Shown piece after piece: positions 43,764 through 53,745 of a DNA stretch of 64,000 nt; the stretch's first letter is position 1; every line of letters starts with the position of its first letter. Both the position numbers and the translations under genes were made by a program. The stretch comes from Diploptera punctata. Its lineage: Eukaryota > Arthropoda > Insecta > Blattodea > Blaberidae. The stretch spans positions 203,320 to 267,319 of the forward strand of contig JASPKZ010005706.1 in NCBI GenBank assembly GCA_030220185.1, given 5' to 3'. A model generated the notes under the pieces. It did no database searches. It was not told where the DNA came from and saw only the letters and a list, made by a program, of their open reading frames with translations.

Positions 43764-44695
43764 TCCTATATAAAAATGAATGCTTGTTTGTTCGTACTTG
43801 ATGCGCGGTCATACCGTTGATCCGATTATGATGGGGCTTTTTGCAAAATGTTCAGGAGATTCCCGGGATGAACATAGGCTGTAAGAAAGTTGTAATACTC
43901 AACTCCTACACCCTTAAAAATCGCCCTTTGTAGTGGAAAACATGGAAAAAGTAGCTCTTTGGACGCTTAAATGGCGTATACTGCCTAAACCATAACAAAT
44001 ACACAAAATTAATGTACACAGATTTGAATATCTCAAAAGGCTCTATAAAAAAATCCGCGACAGCATATGCTTATCTCTTACGGATAACTCACAATAACCA
44101 TTTTTGTATTTCGTTGAAGGCAAGAAGATCGAGACAAGTACGTATATTCCTGTGCAAGCATAGCAGCACGTAGCGGATATTCTTTTACGGATAACTCTAA
44201 TAACGAATTTTGTCTTTTAGCTCATTTATGCCAAGTTGATCGAGATAAGTAGATTCCCGGGCACACCGGGTAATCAGCACGGGGAATCTTAAAATAATTA
44301 CTATATTTATAATTATTTTTAATTTTACTTATTCAACTAATTATAAGAAATACATTAATTTTTGTCTTTCGGCTCATTTATGCTAAGAAGATCGGGATGA
44401 ATAGATTTCCGGACAACGCCGGGTAAACAGCACGGGGCATCTAAAAATAATTACGATATAAAATTTTACGTTCACTTATTTAACAAACATAAAATACATT
44501 AATTTTCGTATTTCAGCTCATTTATGCCAAGAAGATCGGGATAAATAGATTCCCGGGCAACGCCGGGTAACCAGCACGAGGTATCTAAAAAATATAAATT
44601 TATAATTATTTTTCCTTCTACTTATTCAACTAAACATAAAAGCACATTAATTTTCATTTATTTAGGCGTAGCAGCGCACGCCAGGTATTAGCTAG
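43764..44695 (+). mobile_element. Non-autonomous Helitron-like element with internal tandem repeats
   Basis: Starts TCCTATATAAAAATGAATG after A (43763). Ends CTAG (44692-44695) before T. The hairpin GGCGT...ACGCC ends 9 bases before CTAG, as in Helitron 3' ends. Inside, 44190-44640 carries three diverged tandem units of about 150-160 bp, each with TTTATGCCAAGA-like and GGGCAACGCCGGGTAA blocks. No Rep/helicase coding. Confidence 0.75.
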
Positions 44696-44714
44696 TAGCT
44701 ACTAAAATCCTGGT

Positions 44715-44790
44715 TGCACTGCCTGTATAATCTAACGGTAAGCATGTATATTAACTCAGAGGTCCGGATTTGATTCTCTGCTATTCCGTT
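44715..44790 (+). mobile_element. tRNA-like fragment
   Basis: TATAATCTAACGGTAAGC and GGTCCGGATTTGATTCTC are weak A-box and B-box matches. Possibly an old SINE head. Confidence 0.3.
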
Positions 44791-45277
44791 GAAATGTTTC
44801 TTTCAGTATAACGTCTGAAACATGGTTCATACTGCCTAGTGAGGACAAGTGTGCAGTTACTTGATAAAAAATCTTAGCTTAATCAGATTAAAAAAACTGA
44901 AACTAAGAGTAAGATTCTTATTTTATTCAGATAGTAGTAGCTTTATAAATCACTGTAAAACTAAGGTAGAGGAACTGCATCATGCTTAAATACGTGACAA
45001 CCGCATCTGCTTGCTAATGGCAGCAACCAGTTAAATCTGCAGAGCGAATGGAGAAGACTACATAACACTGAGTTACATGATCTTTATGGAAAACAAGGTA
45101 TAATAAGACGAATTAAGTCTCGTATACTGCAATGGGCAGGACATATGGCACAAATGATGAATGATAGAGGGGCATAGAAACTCCTTGTAGGAAAACGAGA
45201 GGAAAAGCGTACAATATGCGGGCCAAGAATGAGGTGGGAGGATACTATTAACCATGATTTGAGGGAAGTAGGTTATA

Positions 45278-46545
45278 CGTAGGTCACTAGATAAGTTTTG
45301 AGATATGCAACAATGGGCCATGATAGAGTTTCCATACCTATCATATCTTTTCAAACAACTCTCCAGCACATTCTATACACCGTTGCATCCTCTGGAACCA
45401 CTTCTGGAAGCAGCCATGCCACTCGATCTCAGACCTTGCACTAAGCTCCTCCAACAGCATCTTCTGGGCTAGGAAATTGGTGCATGCAGTTCTTCACGTT
45501 CGGGAACAGGAAATAGTCGCATGGGGCTAGGTCCAGACTGTATGCTCAATGATACATTAATTTCACAGGTGTCTTTTCCAGAAACCTAATTGTTGCATTG
45601 GCTGTGTGCAAAGAGGTGGAGCAGAATTCCCCGCAGTCCAGTCTTTGGCCGCTTCTCCTGGATCTTTGAGAAGACTTTGGGGAGACAGACTTCTGTATAC
45701 AATTTAGCAGTAACTGTCCTCTGATCCTCTAGCACAACTTCAGCCAGATGACCACTTGTTGAGAAGAAAGTGGCCATCATTCTCTTCCCCACACTCCTAG
45801 GCCTTTTGACTTTGGTCGGAGCTCCTCATCTGGAAAGACCCACACCTATGATTGGTGCTTTGTTTCACGGTCATATTGGTAGATCCCAGTTTCGTCACCT
45901 ATCACTATGTCTGACACCCGGCGGGAGTCCCCGTTGTTGAATCTCGCCAGCATTTCTCTACACAATTCCACCCTAGTGCGTTTATGCCCTTCTGACAAGT
46001 GGTGTGACACCCATCAAGAAGAAATTTTCCTCACCCTTAAGTATTGATGCAAGATGGTGGAAGCACTTGGCGAACTAATCCCTAGGTCCCCCTCGATGTC
46101 CTTATAGGTCAGTCGTGGATCTTCCTTAATCAGAGTCTCCACTGCAGAGACGTTTTCCTCTGTCGCCACTGTTGTTGGTCTCCCAATTATCTCTTCATCT
46201 TTAAGGGATGTTCTCTCCCTATTAAATTCAGGAAAATCAGCGGAAAATTGTTGCACGTGAAGGAGCAAGGTCCCCAAATGTTTGTGTGAGTTGCTCAAGT
46301 GTTTGCGACTCATTTAAACCGCACTTATAATCATATAAAATCATAGCAAGAAAATACTCCCTCTCAAGCTCCATAGGACACGTTCGATTTCACCACGCAA
46401 AGGTGCTGCTCAGAGACAACTGAAAGGAGTCGTTTATACCTGCTATGGTTTTGACGTTCGAGAGTAGGGCTTTCAAATGGTATATTAGTTTATTGCATTC
46501 CTGTCGCCATACTGTCGTGTCTCAAAACTCATCTACTGACCCTCG
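45278..46545 (-). mobile_element. mariner element, 1268 bp, TA target duplication
   Basis: Imperfect terminal inverted repeats of about 28 bp (left CGTAGGTCACTAGATAAG, right inverse CGAGGGTCAGTAGATGAG) are flanked by TA at 45276-45277 and 46546-46547. Length is canonical for mariner. Both ends are present, so it could once be mobilised in trans. Confidence 0.92.
45290..46374 (-). pseudogene. mariner transposase, frameshifted
   Basis: The likely start is ATG 46374 (MELEREYFLAMILYDYKCGL). A TGA and a frame change near 46245 follow the first helix-turn-helix. The second HTH is clear in frame 46313-46014 (RPTTVATEENVSAVETLIKE, then RLTYKDIEGDLGIS). SLDLAPCDYFLFP near 45508-45535 retains the third catalytic Asp. 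The H-H-D-N-A box expected near 45600-45625 is deleted (reads LLHLFAHS), so the second catalytic Asp is gone. No activity is possible. Confidence 0.88.
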
Positions 46546-46650
46546 TACAGGAGTGATTGAAAAACAATTCAGAATAGGGATGTATAGAGAGCTTATGTCC
46601 GCGCGGGCATGAACCTATCGGTTCGATAGTGCCAGTGAGTTGCTAGTTAG

Positions 46651-47780
46651 TGCATGTCCCAGTATAATCCTGGAAAGCCCGGATCAATTACAACCAAATT
46701 TGTTGCACGCAATTTATAATCTGGAAAATATGCTGTAAAGGTGTAACAAATCCCTTATGTAAAATTATGAAAAACAACCTATATTATTTTCCAGCATAAC
46801 TCATGAACAGCTGGGACAATTTCAACCAAACTCGGTAATTAACTCACTGGCACTATCGAACCCGTAGATTCATGGCCGCGCGGACATTACTATCCATAAA
46901 TCCCTATCTTGAGCTAATGTTTTCCAATCATTCTCTGTATAATTTACTTCCCTCATAACATAGTTACTGTTATTCTCCCACCTCATTCTTGGTCTACCAA
47001 CTGTGCGTTTTCCCTATGATTTTCCTACAAAAAGCTTCCATGCACCTCTTTCATTTCCCATTCGTGTCACATGCCCTGCCCATTGCAGTCTACGAGACGT
47101 AACTGTTCTTATTATATCTAGCTTCCTATAAAGACCATGAGTTCACTCTTATGTAGTTTTCTCCATTCACGTGTCTGTTCATCTCTCTTTGGTCCAAACA
47201 TTTTCCCAAGAACTTTATTCTCAAATACTCGAAATATCTTTTCCTCCCTTAAAGTGGGAGTCCGTTGTTCGCATCCATATAATATAACTGGTAGAATAAT
47301 AGTTTTACATATTTTCAGTTTAACGTTTTTTGAAAGGAGTTGGGACGTCAAGAGTCTCTGTAATGCATAATAGCATGCTACCAAACTCGGTACACATATA
47401 AAATTTATTGTCGGGGTAAGAAACTCTAGACGGGGTGACATAAAAAAGTATCGTAAACTGCCGATTTTTAGTGTCGAACCTGTAGTTTTCGGGGTTATTT
47501 AGATGGATAGCGTACTCCCATGTGGTTTATATCCCAGCTCAAGCTTCCATCGACATGTGGGTGAGAAGGGGTGAAAAAATAGCATGTCCAAAATTGCCGA
47601 GATTAGTGTCGAATCCGCAGTTTTTGGAGTCGCTGAGATGAATTGTGACAGATCCGATGCCCTTTTGGTCACCGGCATGGGGTAAGAAGGGATGGAAAAT
47701 GAATTGTCCAAAATGATCGATTTTGGTATCGAATCCTTAATTCTCGTAGTCTAAGATGATTACGACAAGAAAAAAGAAAG
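46651..47780. repeat. Degenerate tandem repeat DNA, split by LINE 1
   Basis: 46651-46837 and 47380-47780 surround the LINE 1. The right part contains three diverged units of about 115-130 bp that share GTCCAAAATTGCCGAGATTA-like and AGTGTCGAATCCGCAG-like blocks. It lies immediately upstream of the repeat-protein locus. Confidence 0.55.
46838..47379 (-). mobile_element. LINE 1 copy, 13-bp TSD
   Basis: 542-bp 3' fragment in reverse orientation. ACCAAACTCGGTA is repeated at 46825-46837 and 47380-47392. Encodes, with breaks, ILPVILYGCEQRTPTLREEK and FGPKRDEQTREWRK. Confidence 0.92.
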
Positions 47781-47874
47781 CGCACATTTATAACTAAAAA
47801 TACTATGAAAATGATGTCTAAATTCCGTTCCAGTTATATCAATATTTAAAAGTCATCAAAACTTATAAAGATGA

Positions 47875-48675
47875 ACAAAAAAGAAGAAATTTGCGACTTT
47901 GTTCACCCAGGCAGAGAACTGGATACTACCGTTAAAATCCGCGGTGACACACTTGCAGGATTCGCTACAAACCACAAAAACAACTCTTGATGCGCAGAAG
48001 AACATTTCAAACGAAATTTTAAAATCAGATGCATCCTTAAGAGCTTCAACATCAAAAGAACAGGTAAGTGTGACAACATGTGGTGCTATTTCGGATGAAG
48101 TGGAGGACAATAACTTAAACCCACCTTCATTTAATCCCCAAAATCAAGAAACTGATCATAAATATATATGTCGTGGTTCTGATTCCCAGCCTATGTTTAT
48201 ATTCGATTGTGACGATGTAGCTCCTACGTCAGAATTAATTAGGAGAGCTGATGATGTGAAATTTGAAAATAATGTGGATATAAAAACAATTCCGAACGAA
48301 AATATTGTGATTGCTCCCTTGGCTGTAGAAAACAAACCAATTACATTAAATCCAATGCAACTTGATACTTCAGCCGCGATTTCAGATATTATCGAAACTG
48401 GGAGAGTTCTTAGTAATCGAGAAATGCAGGAGAAGTTAGTGAATAACGAAACTGATTCCAAGGAACATAATGCTGAAGATTTAAGGTTACCTTATGAAGT
48501 AAATAATACATTTTTGACACTAGAAGAATTAATTAAGAATGAAGAACAAATTCTTAAAAATATCATTTTTTACGGAGAGAAGTCTTTTAAATTCCCTGAA
48601 AAAATGCCAGACAAACACATGGGAGATACATTTAAAGAACCAAATGGATTCGCTACAAAAACCGAAAAACTCTAG
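47875..48675 (+). CDS. Repeat-protein N-terminal module, copy 1
   Basis: An open frame of about 260 codons with no ATG near its left end. It contains TTLDAQKNISNEILKSD, SDSQPMFIFDCDDVAP, ENKPITLNPMQLDTSAAIS and NREMQEKLVNNETDSKEHN, and ends ...KEPNGFATKTEKL at a TAG. CAG/GTAAGT at 48060-48067 is a perfect splice-donor consensus inside the frame, so an exon boundary there cannot be excluded. Confidence 0.5.
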   Translation, partial: TKKKKFATLFTQAENWILPLKSAVTHLQDSLQTTKTTLDAQKNISNEILKSDASLRASTSKEQVSVTTCGAISDEVEDNNLNPPSFNPQNQETDHKYICRGSDSQPMFIFDCDDVAPTSELIRRADDVKFENNVDIKTIPNENIVIAPLAVENKPITLNPMQLDTSAAISDIIETGRVLSNREMQEKLVNNETDSKEHNAEDLRLPYEVNNTFLTLEELIKNEEQILKNIIFYGEKSFKFPEKMPDKHMGDTFKEPNGFATKTEKL

Positions 48676-49211
48676 ATGCGCAGAGCAAAATTTCAAACGA
48701 AATTTTAAAATCAGATCCACCCCTAATCGCTTCAGGATCAAAAGAACAGGTAAATGTGACAACATATGGCGTTATTTCGGATGAAGGAAAGGACAATAAA
48801 CTACATCCACCTTCATTTAGTCCCCATAATCAAGATATTGGCCATAAATATATATGTCGTAGTTCTGATTCTCAGCCTATGTTTATATTCGATTGTGAAG
48901 ATATAAATCCTTTGTCAGGATACACTAGTAGCCCTGATGACGTGAAATTTGAAAATATAATGGATATAAAAGCAATTCCGCTCAAAAATACTTTGACTGT
49001 AGAAAACGAACCAATTATATTAAATTCAATGCAACTTGATACTTCAGCCGCGATTTCAGATGTTGCAACTGGACAAGGTCTTAGTACTCGAGAAATGGAA
49101 GGGAAGTTACTGAATAAAGAAACTGATTTCAAGGAATATAATATTCTTGAAGAAGATATGAAGTTACCTTATGAAGTAAAAAATACAGCTACCGACACTA
49201 ATATGAATTAA
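48651..49211 (+). CDS. Repeat-protein N-terminal module, copy 2
   Basis: A diverged direct duplicate of copy 1: LDAQSKISNEILKSD, SDSQPMFIFDCEDINP, ENEPIILNSMQLDTSAAIS and STREMEGKLLNKETDFKEYN. It is 2 bases shorter than copy 1 near 48660-48680, which shifts the frame, and it ends with stops near 49209. The donor-like GTAAGT of copy 1 is GTAAAT here. Confidence 0.5.
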   Translation, partial: RYKNRKTLDAQSKISNEILKSDPPLIASGSKEQVNVTTYGVISDEGKDNKLHPPSFSPHNQDIGHKYICRSSDSQPMFIFDCEDINPLSGYTSSPDDVKFENIMDIKAIPLKNTLTVENEPIILNSMQLDTSAAISDVATGQGLSTREMEGKLLNKETDFKEYNILEEDMKLPYEVKNTATDTNMN

Positions 49212-49324
49212 TAAAGAATGAAGAACATCTGACGAACGAATCTCTTGTATCTGTAATGAAAAATTAAAACCTTAAGCCCGAGGTAGAAAATCTAGAGATT
49301 CACTTTTGAAACCAATTTTACGAA

Positions 49325-51364
49325 ATGATTGAAGATATCCCATTAACGGGGTATGAAATTAGTAAAGAAAATATCATCAAAAGCGAAGAAACAAATGAAG
49401 ACGAATCTCTTGGATCTGTAATGAAAAATGAAAATCTTAAGCCCGAGGTAGAAAATCAAGAGATTCAGTTGGAAACCAATTTTAAAGAAATCATTGAATA
49501 TATCCTTTTAAGTTGGTACGAAATTAGTAAAGAAGATAACATCAAAATCTACGATCCAAATGAAGACGAATCTCTTGGATCTGTAATGAAAATTGAAAAC
49601 CTTAAGCCCGAGATAGAAAATCAAGAGATTCAATTGGAAACCAATTTTAAACAAATCATTGAAGATATCCCTTTAAGTTGGTACGAAATTAGTATCCAAG
49701 AATCAAATGAAGACGAATCTCTTCGATCGGAAATGAAAATTGAAAACCTTAAGCCAGAGATACAAAATCAACAGATTCAATTGGAAACCATTTTTGAAGA
49801 TATTCCATTAATGGCGTATGAAATTAGTGAAGAAGAAATCATTAAAAGGCAAGAAACATATGAAGACGAATCTCTTGTATCTGTAATGAAAAATGAAAAT
49901 CTTAAGCCCGAGGTAGAAAATCAAGAGATTCAATTGGAAACCAATTTTAAACAAATCATTGAAGATATCCCTTTAAGTTGGTACGAAATTAGTATCCAAG
50001 AATCAAATGAAGACGAATCTCTTCGATCGGAAATGAAAATTGAAAACCTTAAGCCAGAGATACAAAATCAACAGATTCAATTGGAAACCATTTTTGAAGA
50101 TATTCCATTAATGGCGTATGAAATTAGTGAAGAAGAAATCATTAAAAGGCAAGAAACATATGAAGACGAATCTCTTGTATCTGTAATGAAAAATGAAAAT
50201 CTTAAGCCCGAGGTAGAAAATCAAGAGATTCAATTGGAAACCAATTTTAAACAAATCATTGAAGATATCCCTTTAAGTTGGTACGAAATTAGTATCCAAG
50301 AATCAAATGAAGACGAATCTCTTCGATCGGAAATGAAAATTGAAAACCTTAAGCCAGAGATACAAAATCAACAGATTCAATTGGAAACCATTTTTGAAGA
50401 TATTCCATTAATGGCGTATGAAATTAGTGAAGAAGAAATCATTAAAAGCCAAGAAACATATGAAGACGAATCTCTTGTATCTGTAATGAAAAATGAAAAT
50501 CTTAAGCCCGAGGTAGAAAATCAAGAGATTCAATTGGAAACCAATTTTAAACAAATCATTGAAGATATCCCTTTAAGTTGGTACGAAATTAGTATCCAAG
50601 AATCAAATGAAGACGAATCTCTTCGATCGGAAATGAAAATTGAAAACCTTAAGCCAGAGATACAAAATCAACAGATTCAATTGGAAACCATTTTTGAAGA
50701 TATTCCATTAATGGCGTATGAAATTAGTGAAGAAGAAATCATTAAAAGCCAAGAAACATATGAAGACGAATCTCTTGTATCTGTAATGAAAAATGAAAAT
50801 CTTAAGCCCGAGGTAGAAAATCAAGAGATTCAATTGGAAACCAATTTTAAACAAATCATTGAAGATATCCCTTTAAGTTGGTACGAAATTAGTATCCAAG
50901 AATCAAATGAAGACGAATCTCTTGGATCTGTAATGAAAAATGAAAATCTTAAGCCCGAGGTAGAAAATCAAGAGATTCAATTGGAAACCAATTTTAAAGA
51001 AATCATTGAATATATCCTTTTAAGTTGGTACGAAATTAGTAAAGAAGATAACATCAAAATCTACGAATCAAATGAAGACGAATCTCTTGGATCTGTAATG
51101 AAAATTGAAAACCTTAAGCCCGAGATAGAAAATCAAGAGATACAATTGGAAACCAATTTTAAAGAAATCATTGAAGATATCCCATTAACGGGGTATGAAA
51201 TTAGTAAAGAAAATATCATAAAAAGCGAAGAAACAAATAAAGACGAATCTCTTGGATCTGAAATGAAAATTGAAAACCTTAAGCTTGAGATAGAAAATCA
51301 AGAGATTCAAGTGGAAACCAATTTTAAAGAAATAATTGAAGATACCCCTTCAAGTAGCGTATGA
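49325..51364 (+). CDS. Repeat array, longest uninterrupted frame (679 codons)
   Basis: Continuous open frame through about 13 units including the whole 300 bp higher-order array. Highly acidic, with the recurring NEDESL, ENLKPE and QLETNF blocks. It ends where an extra base (AGTAGCGTATG in place of AGTAGGTAC) shifts the frame at about 51357. Many S/T-x-x-E/D sites could be phosphorylation targets; that is inference. Confidence 0.65.
   Translation: MIEDIPLTGYEISKENIIKSEETNEDESLGSVMKNENLKPEVENQEIQLETNFKEIIEYILLSWYEISKEDNIKIYDPNEDESLGSVMKIENLKPEIENQEIQLETNFKQIIEDIPLSWYEISIQESNEDESLRSEMKIENLKPEIQNQQIQLETIFEDIPLMAYEISEEEIIKRQETYEDESLVSVMKNENLKPEVENQEIQLETNFKQIIEDIPLSWYEISIQESNEDESLRSEMKIENLKPEIQNQQIQLETIFEDIPLMAYEISEEEIIKRQETYEDESLVSVMKNENLKPEVENQEIQLETNFKQIIEDIPLSWYEISIQESNEDESLRSEMKIENLKPEIQNQQIQLETIFEDIPLMAYEISEEEIIKSQETYEDESLVSVMKNENLKPEVENQEIQLETNFKQIIEDIPLSWYEISIQESNEDESLRSEMKIENLKPEIQNQQIQLETIFEDIPLMAYEISEEEIIKSQETYEDESLVSVMKNENLKPEVENQEIQLETNFKQIIEDIPLSWYEISIQESNEDESLGSVMKNENLKPEVENQEIQLETNFKEIIEYILLSWYEISKEDNIKIYESNEDESLGSVMKIENLKPEIENQEIQLETNFKEIIEDIPLTGYEISKENIIKSEETNKDESLGSEMKIENLKLEIENQEIQVETNFKEIIEDTPSSSV
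49620..50925 (+). repeat. 300-bp higher-order repeat, about 4.3 copies
   Basis: The period is exactly 300 bp (starts at 49681, 49981, 50281, 50581, 50881). Each period is a dimer of one 45-residue and one 55-residue unit. By eye, the only difference between full copies is AAAAGGC versus AAAAGCC (Arg or Ser codon) in the second unit. It is the youngest expansion of the array. Confidence 0.95.
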
Positions 51365-52638
51365 AATAGGTAAAGAAGATATCATTAAATGCCAAGAAAC
51401 AAATGAAGACGAATCTCTTGGATCTGATATGAAAATTGAAAACCTTAAGCCCAAAATAGAAAATCAAGAGATTCAATTGGAAACCAATTTTAAAGAAATC
51501 ATTGAAGATATCCCTTTAAGTAGGTACGAAATTAGTAAAGAAGATAACATCAAAATCCAAGAATCAAATGAAGACGAATCTCTTCGATCTGAAATGAAAA
51601 TTGAAAACCTTAAGCCCAAGAATAGAAAATCAAGAGATTCAATTGGAAACCAATTTTAAAGAAATCATTGAAGATATCCCTTTAAGTAGCGTATGAAATT
51701 AGTAAAGAAGATAACATCAAAATCCAAGAATCAAATGAAGACGAATCTCTTGGATCTGAAATGAAAATTGAAAACCTTAAGCCCGAGATAGAAAATCAAG
51801 AGATTCAATTGGAAACCAATTTTAAAGAAATCATTGAAGATATCCCTTTAAGTAGGTACGAAATTAGTAAAGAAGATAACATCAAAATCCAAGAATCAAA
51901 TGAAGACGAATCTCTTCGATCTGAAATGAAAATTGAAAACCTTAAGCCCGAGATAGAAAATCAAGAGATTCAATTGGAAACCAATTTTAAAGAAATCATT
52001 GAAGATATCCCTTTAAGTAGGTATGAAATTAGTAAAGAAGATAACATCAAAATCCAAGAAACAAATGAAGACGAATCTCTTGGATCTGTAATGAAAAATT
52101 GAAAACCTTAAGCCCGAGATAGAAAATCAAGAGATTCAATTGGAAACCAATTTTAAAGAAATCATTGAAGATATCCCTTTAAGTAGGTACGAAATTAGTA
52201 AAGAAGATAACATCAAAATCCAAGAATCAAATGAAGACGAATCTCTTCGATCTGAAATGAAAATTGAAAACCTTAAGCCCGAGATAGAAAATCAAGAGAT
52301 TCAATTGGAAACCAATTTTAAAGAAATTGTTGAAGATATTCCATTAACGGCGTATGAAATTAGTGAAGAAGAAATCATTAAAAAGCCAAGAAACATATGA
52401 AGACGAATCTCTTGGATCTGTAATGAAAAATGAAAATCTTAAGCCCGAGGTAGAAAATCAAGAGATTCAATTGGAAACCAATTTTAAAGAAATTGTTGAA
52501 GATATTCCATTAAAGGGGTATGAAATTAGTAACGAGAAGAAATTATTAAAATCCAAGAAACAAATGAAGACGAATCTCTTGGATCTGTAATGAAAATTGT
52601 AAATCTTAAGCCCGAGGTTAGAAAATCAAGAGATTCAA

Positions 52639-53346
52639 TTGGAAACCATTTTTAAAGAAATCATTGATGATATTCCATTAAGTTGGTATGAAATTAGTAA
52701 AGAAGAAATCATTAAAATCCAAGAAACAAATGAAGACGAATCTCTTGGATCTGTAATGAAAATTGAAAACCTTAAGCCCGAGGTAGAAAATCAAGAGATT
52801 CAATTGGAAACCAATTTTAAAGAAATCATTGAAGATATCCCTTTAAGTAGGTACGAAATTAGTAAAGAAGATATCATAAAAATCCAAGAATCAAATGAAG
52901 ACGAATCTCTTCGATCTGAAATGAAAATTGAAAACCTTAAGCCCGAGATAGAAAATCAAGAGATTCAATTGGAAACCAATTTTAAAGAAATAATTGAAGA
53001 TATCCCTTTAAGTAGGTATGAAATTAGTAAAGAAGATATCATTAAAAGCCAAGAAACAAATGAAGACGAATCTCTTGGATCTGAAATGAAAATTGAAAAC
53101 CTTAAGCCCGAGATAGAAAATCAAGAGATTCAATTGGAAACCAATTTTAAAGAAATCATTGAAGATATCCCTTTAACTAGGTACAAAATTAGTAAAAATG
53201 ATAACATCAAAATCCAAGAATCAAATGAAGACGAATCTCTTCGATCTGAAATGAAAATTGAAAACCTTAAGCCCGAGATAGAAAATCAAGAGATTCAATT
53301 GGAAACCAATTTTCAAGAAATAATTGGAAGATATCCCTTCAAGTAG
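52639..53346 (+). CDS. Repeat array segment, 235-codon frame
   Basis: Four to five standard 55-residue units in one frame. Bounded at the left by an extra T (GAGGTTAGAAAATC) and at the right by an extra G (ATTGGAAGATATCCC). Shorter open pieces before it (51336-51659, 51761-52102, 52140-52400, 52354-52590) are separated by comparable one- or two-base indels. Confidence 0.55.
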   Translation: METIFKEIIDDIPLSWYEISKEEIIKIQETNEDESLGSVMKIENLKPEVENQEIQLETNFKEIIEDIPLSRYEISKEDIIKIQESNEDESLRSEMKIENLKPEIENQEIQLETNFKEIIEDIPLSRYEISKEDIIKSQETNEDESLGSEMKIENLKPEIENQEIQLETNFKEIIEDIPLTRYKISKNDNIKIQESNEDESLRSEMKIENLKPEIENQEIQLETNFQEIIGRYPFK

Positions 53347-53745
53347 GTATGAAATTAGTAAAGAAGATATCATTAAAAGCCAAGAAACAAATGAAGACGA
53401 ATCTCTTGGATCTGAAATGAAAATTGAAAACCTTAAGCCCGAGATAGAAAATCAAGAGATTCAATTGGAAACCAATTTTAAAGAAATCATTGAAGATATC
53501 CCATTAACGGGGTATGAAATTAGTAAAGAAGATATCATTAAAAGCCAAGAAACAAATGAAGACGAATCTCTTGGATCTGTAATGAAAAATGAAAATCTTA
53601 AGCCCGAGGTAGAAAATCAAGAGATTCAATTGGAAACCAATTTTAAAGAAATCATTGAATATATCCTTTAAGTTGGTACGAAATTAGTAAAGAAGATAAC
53701 ATCAAAATCTACGAATCAAATGAAGACGAATCTCTTGGATCTGTA

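Larger units (their letters stand above)
45043..46650 (+). mobile_element. LINE 1 3' fragment split by a mariner
   Basis: 45043-45277 encodes ELHDLYGKQGIIRRIKSRIL and MRWEDTINHDLREVGY. The family 3' end resumes at 46548 (GGATGTATAGAGAGCTTATG...GTGCCAGTGAGTTGC). The interruption is exactly the mariner element. Confidence 0.9.

Noticed and set aside
47899..47901. TTG as a start codon for the repeat-protein module
   Set aside because: A TTG start is not expected in an animal nuclear gene. An upstream exon or a broken 5' end is more likely.
48060..48067. Annotating a definite intron at CAG/GTAAGT
   Set aside because: The frame stays open through it and no convincing acceptor with a pyrimidine tract was found nearby.
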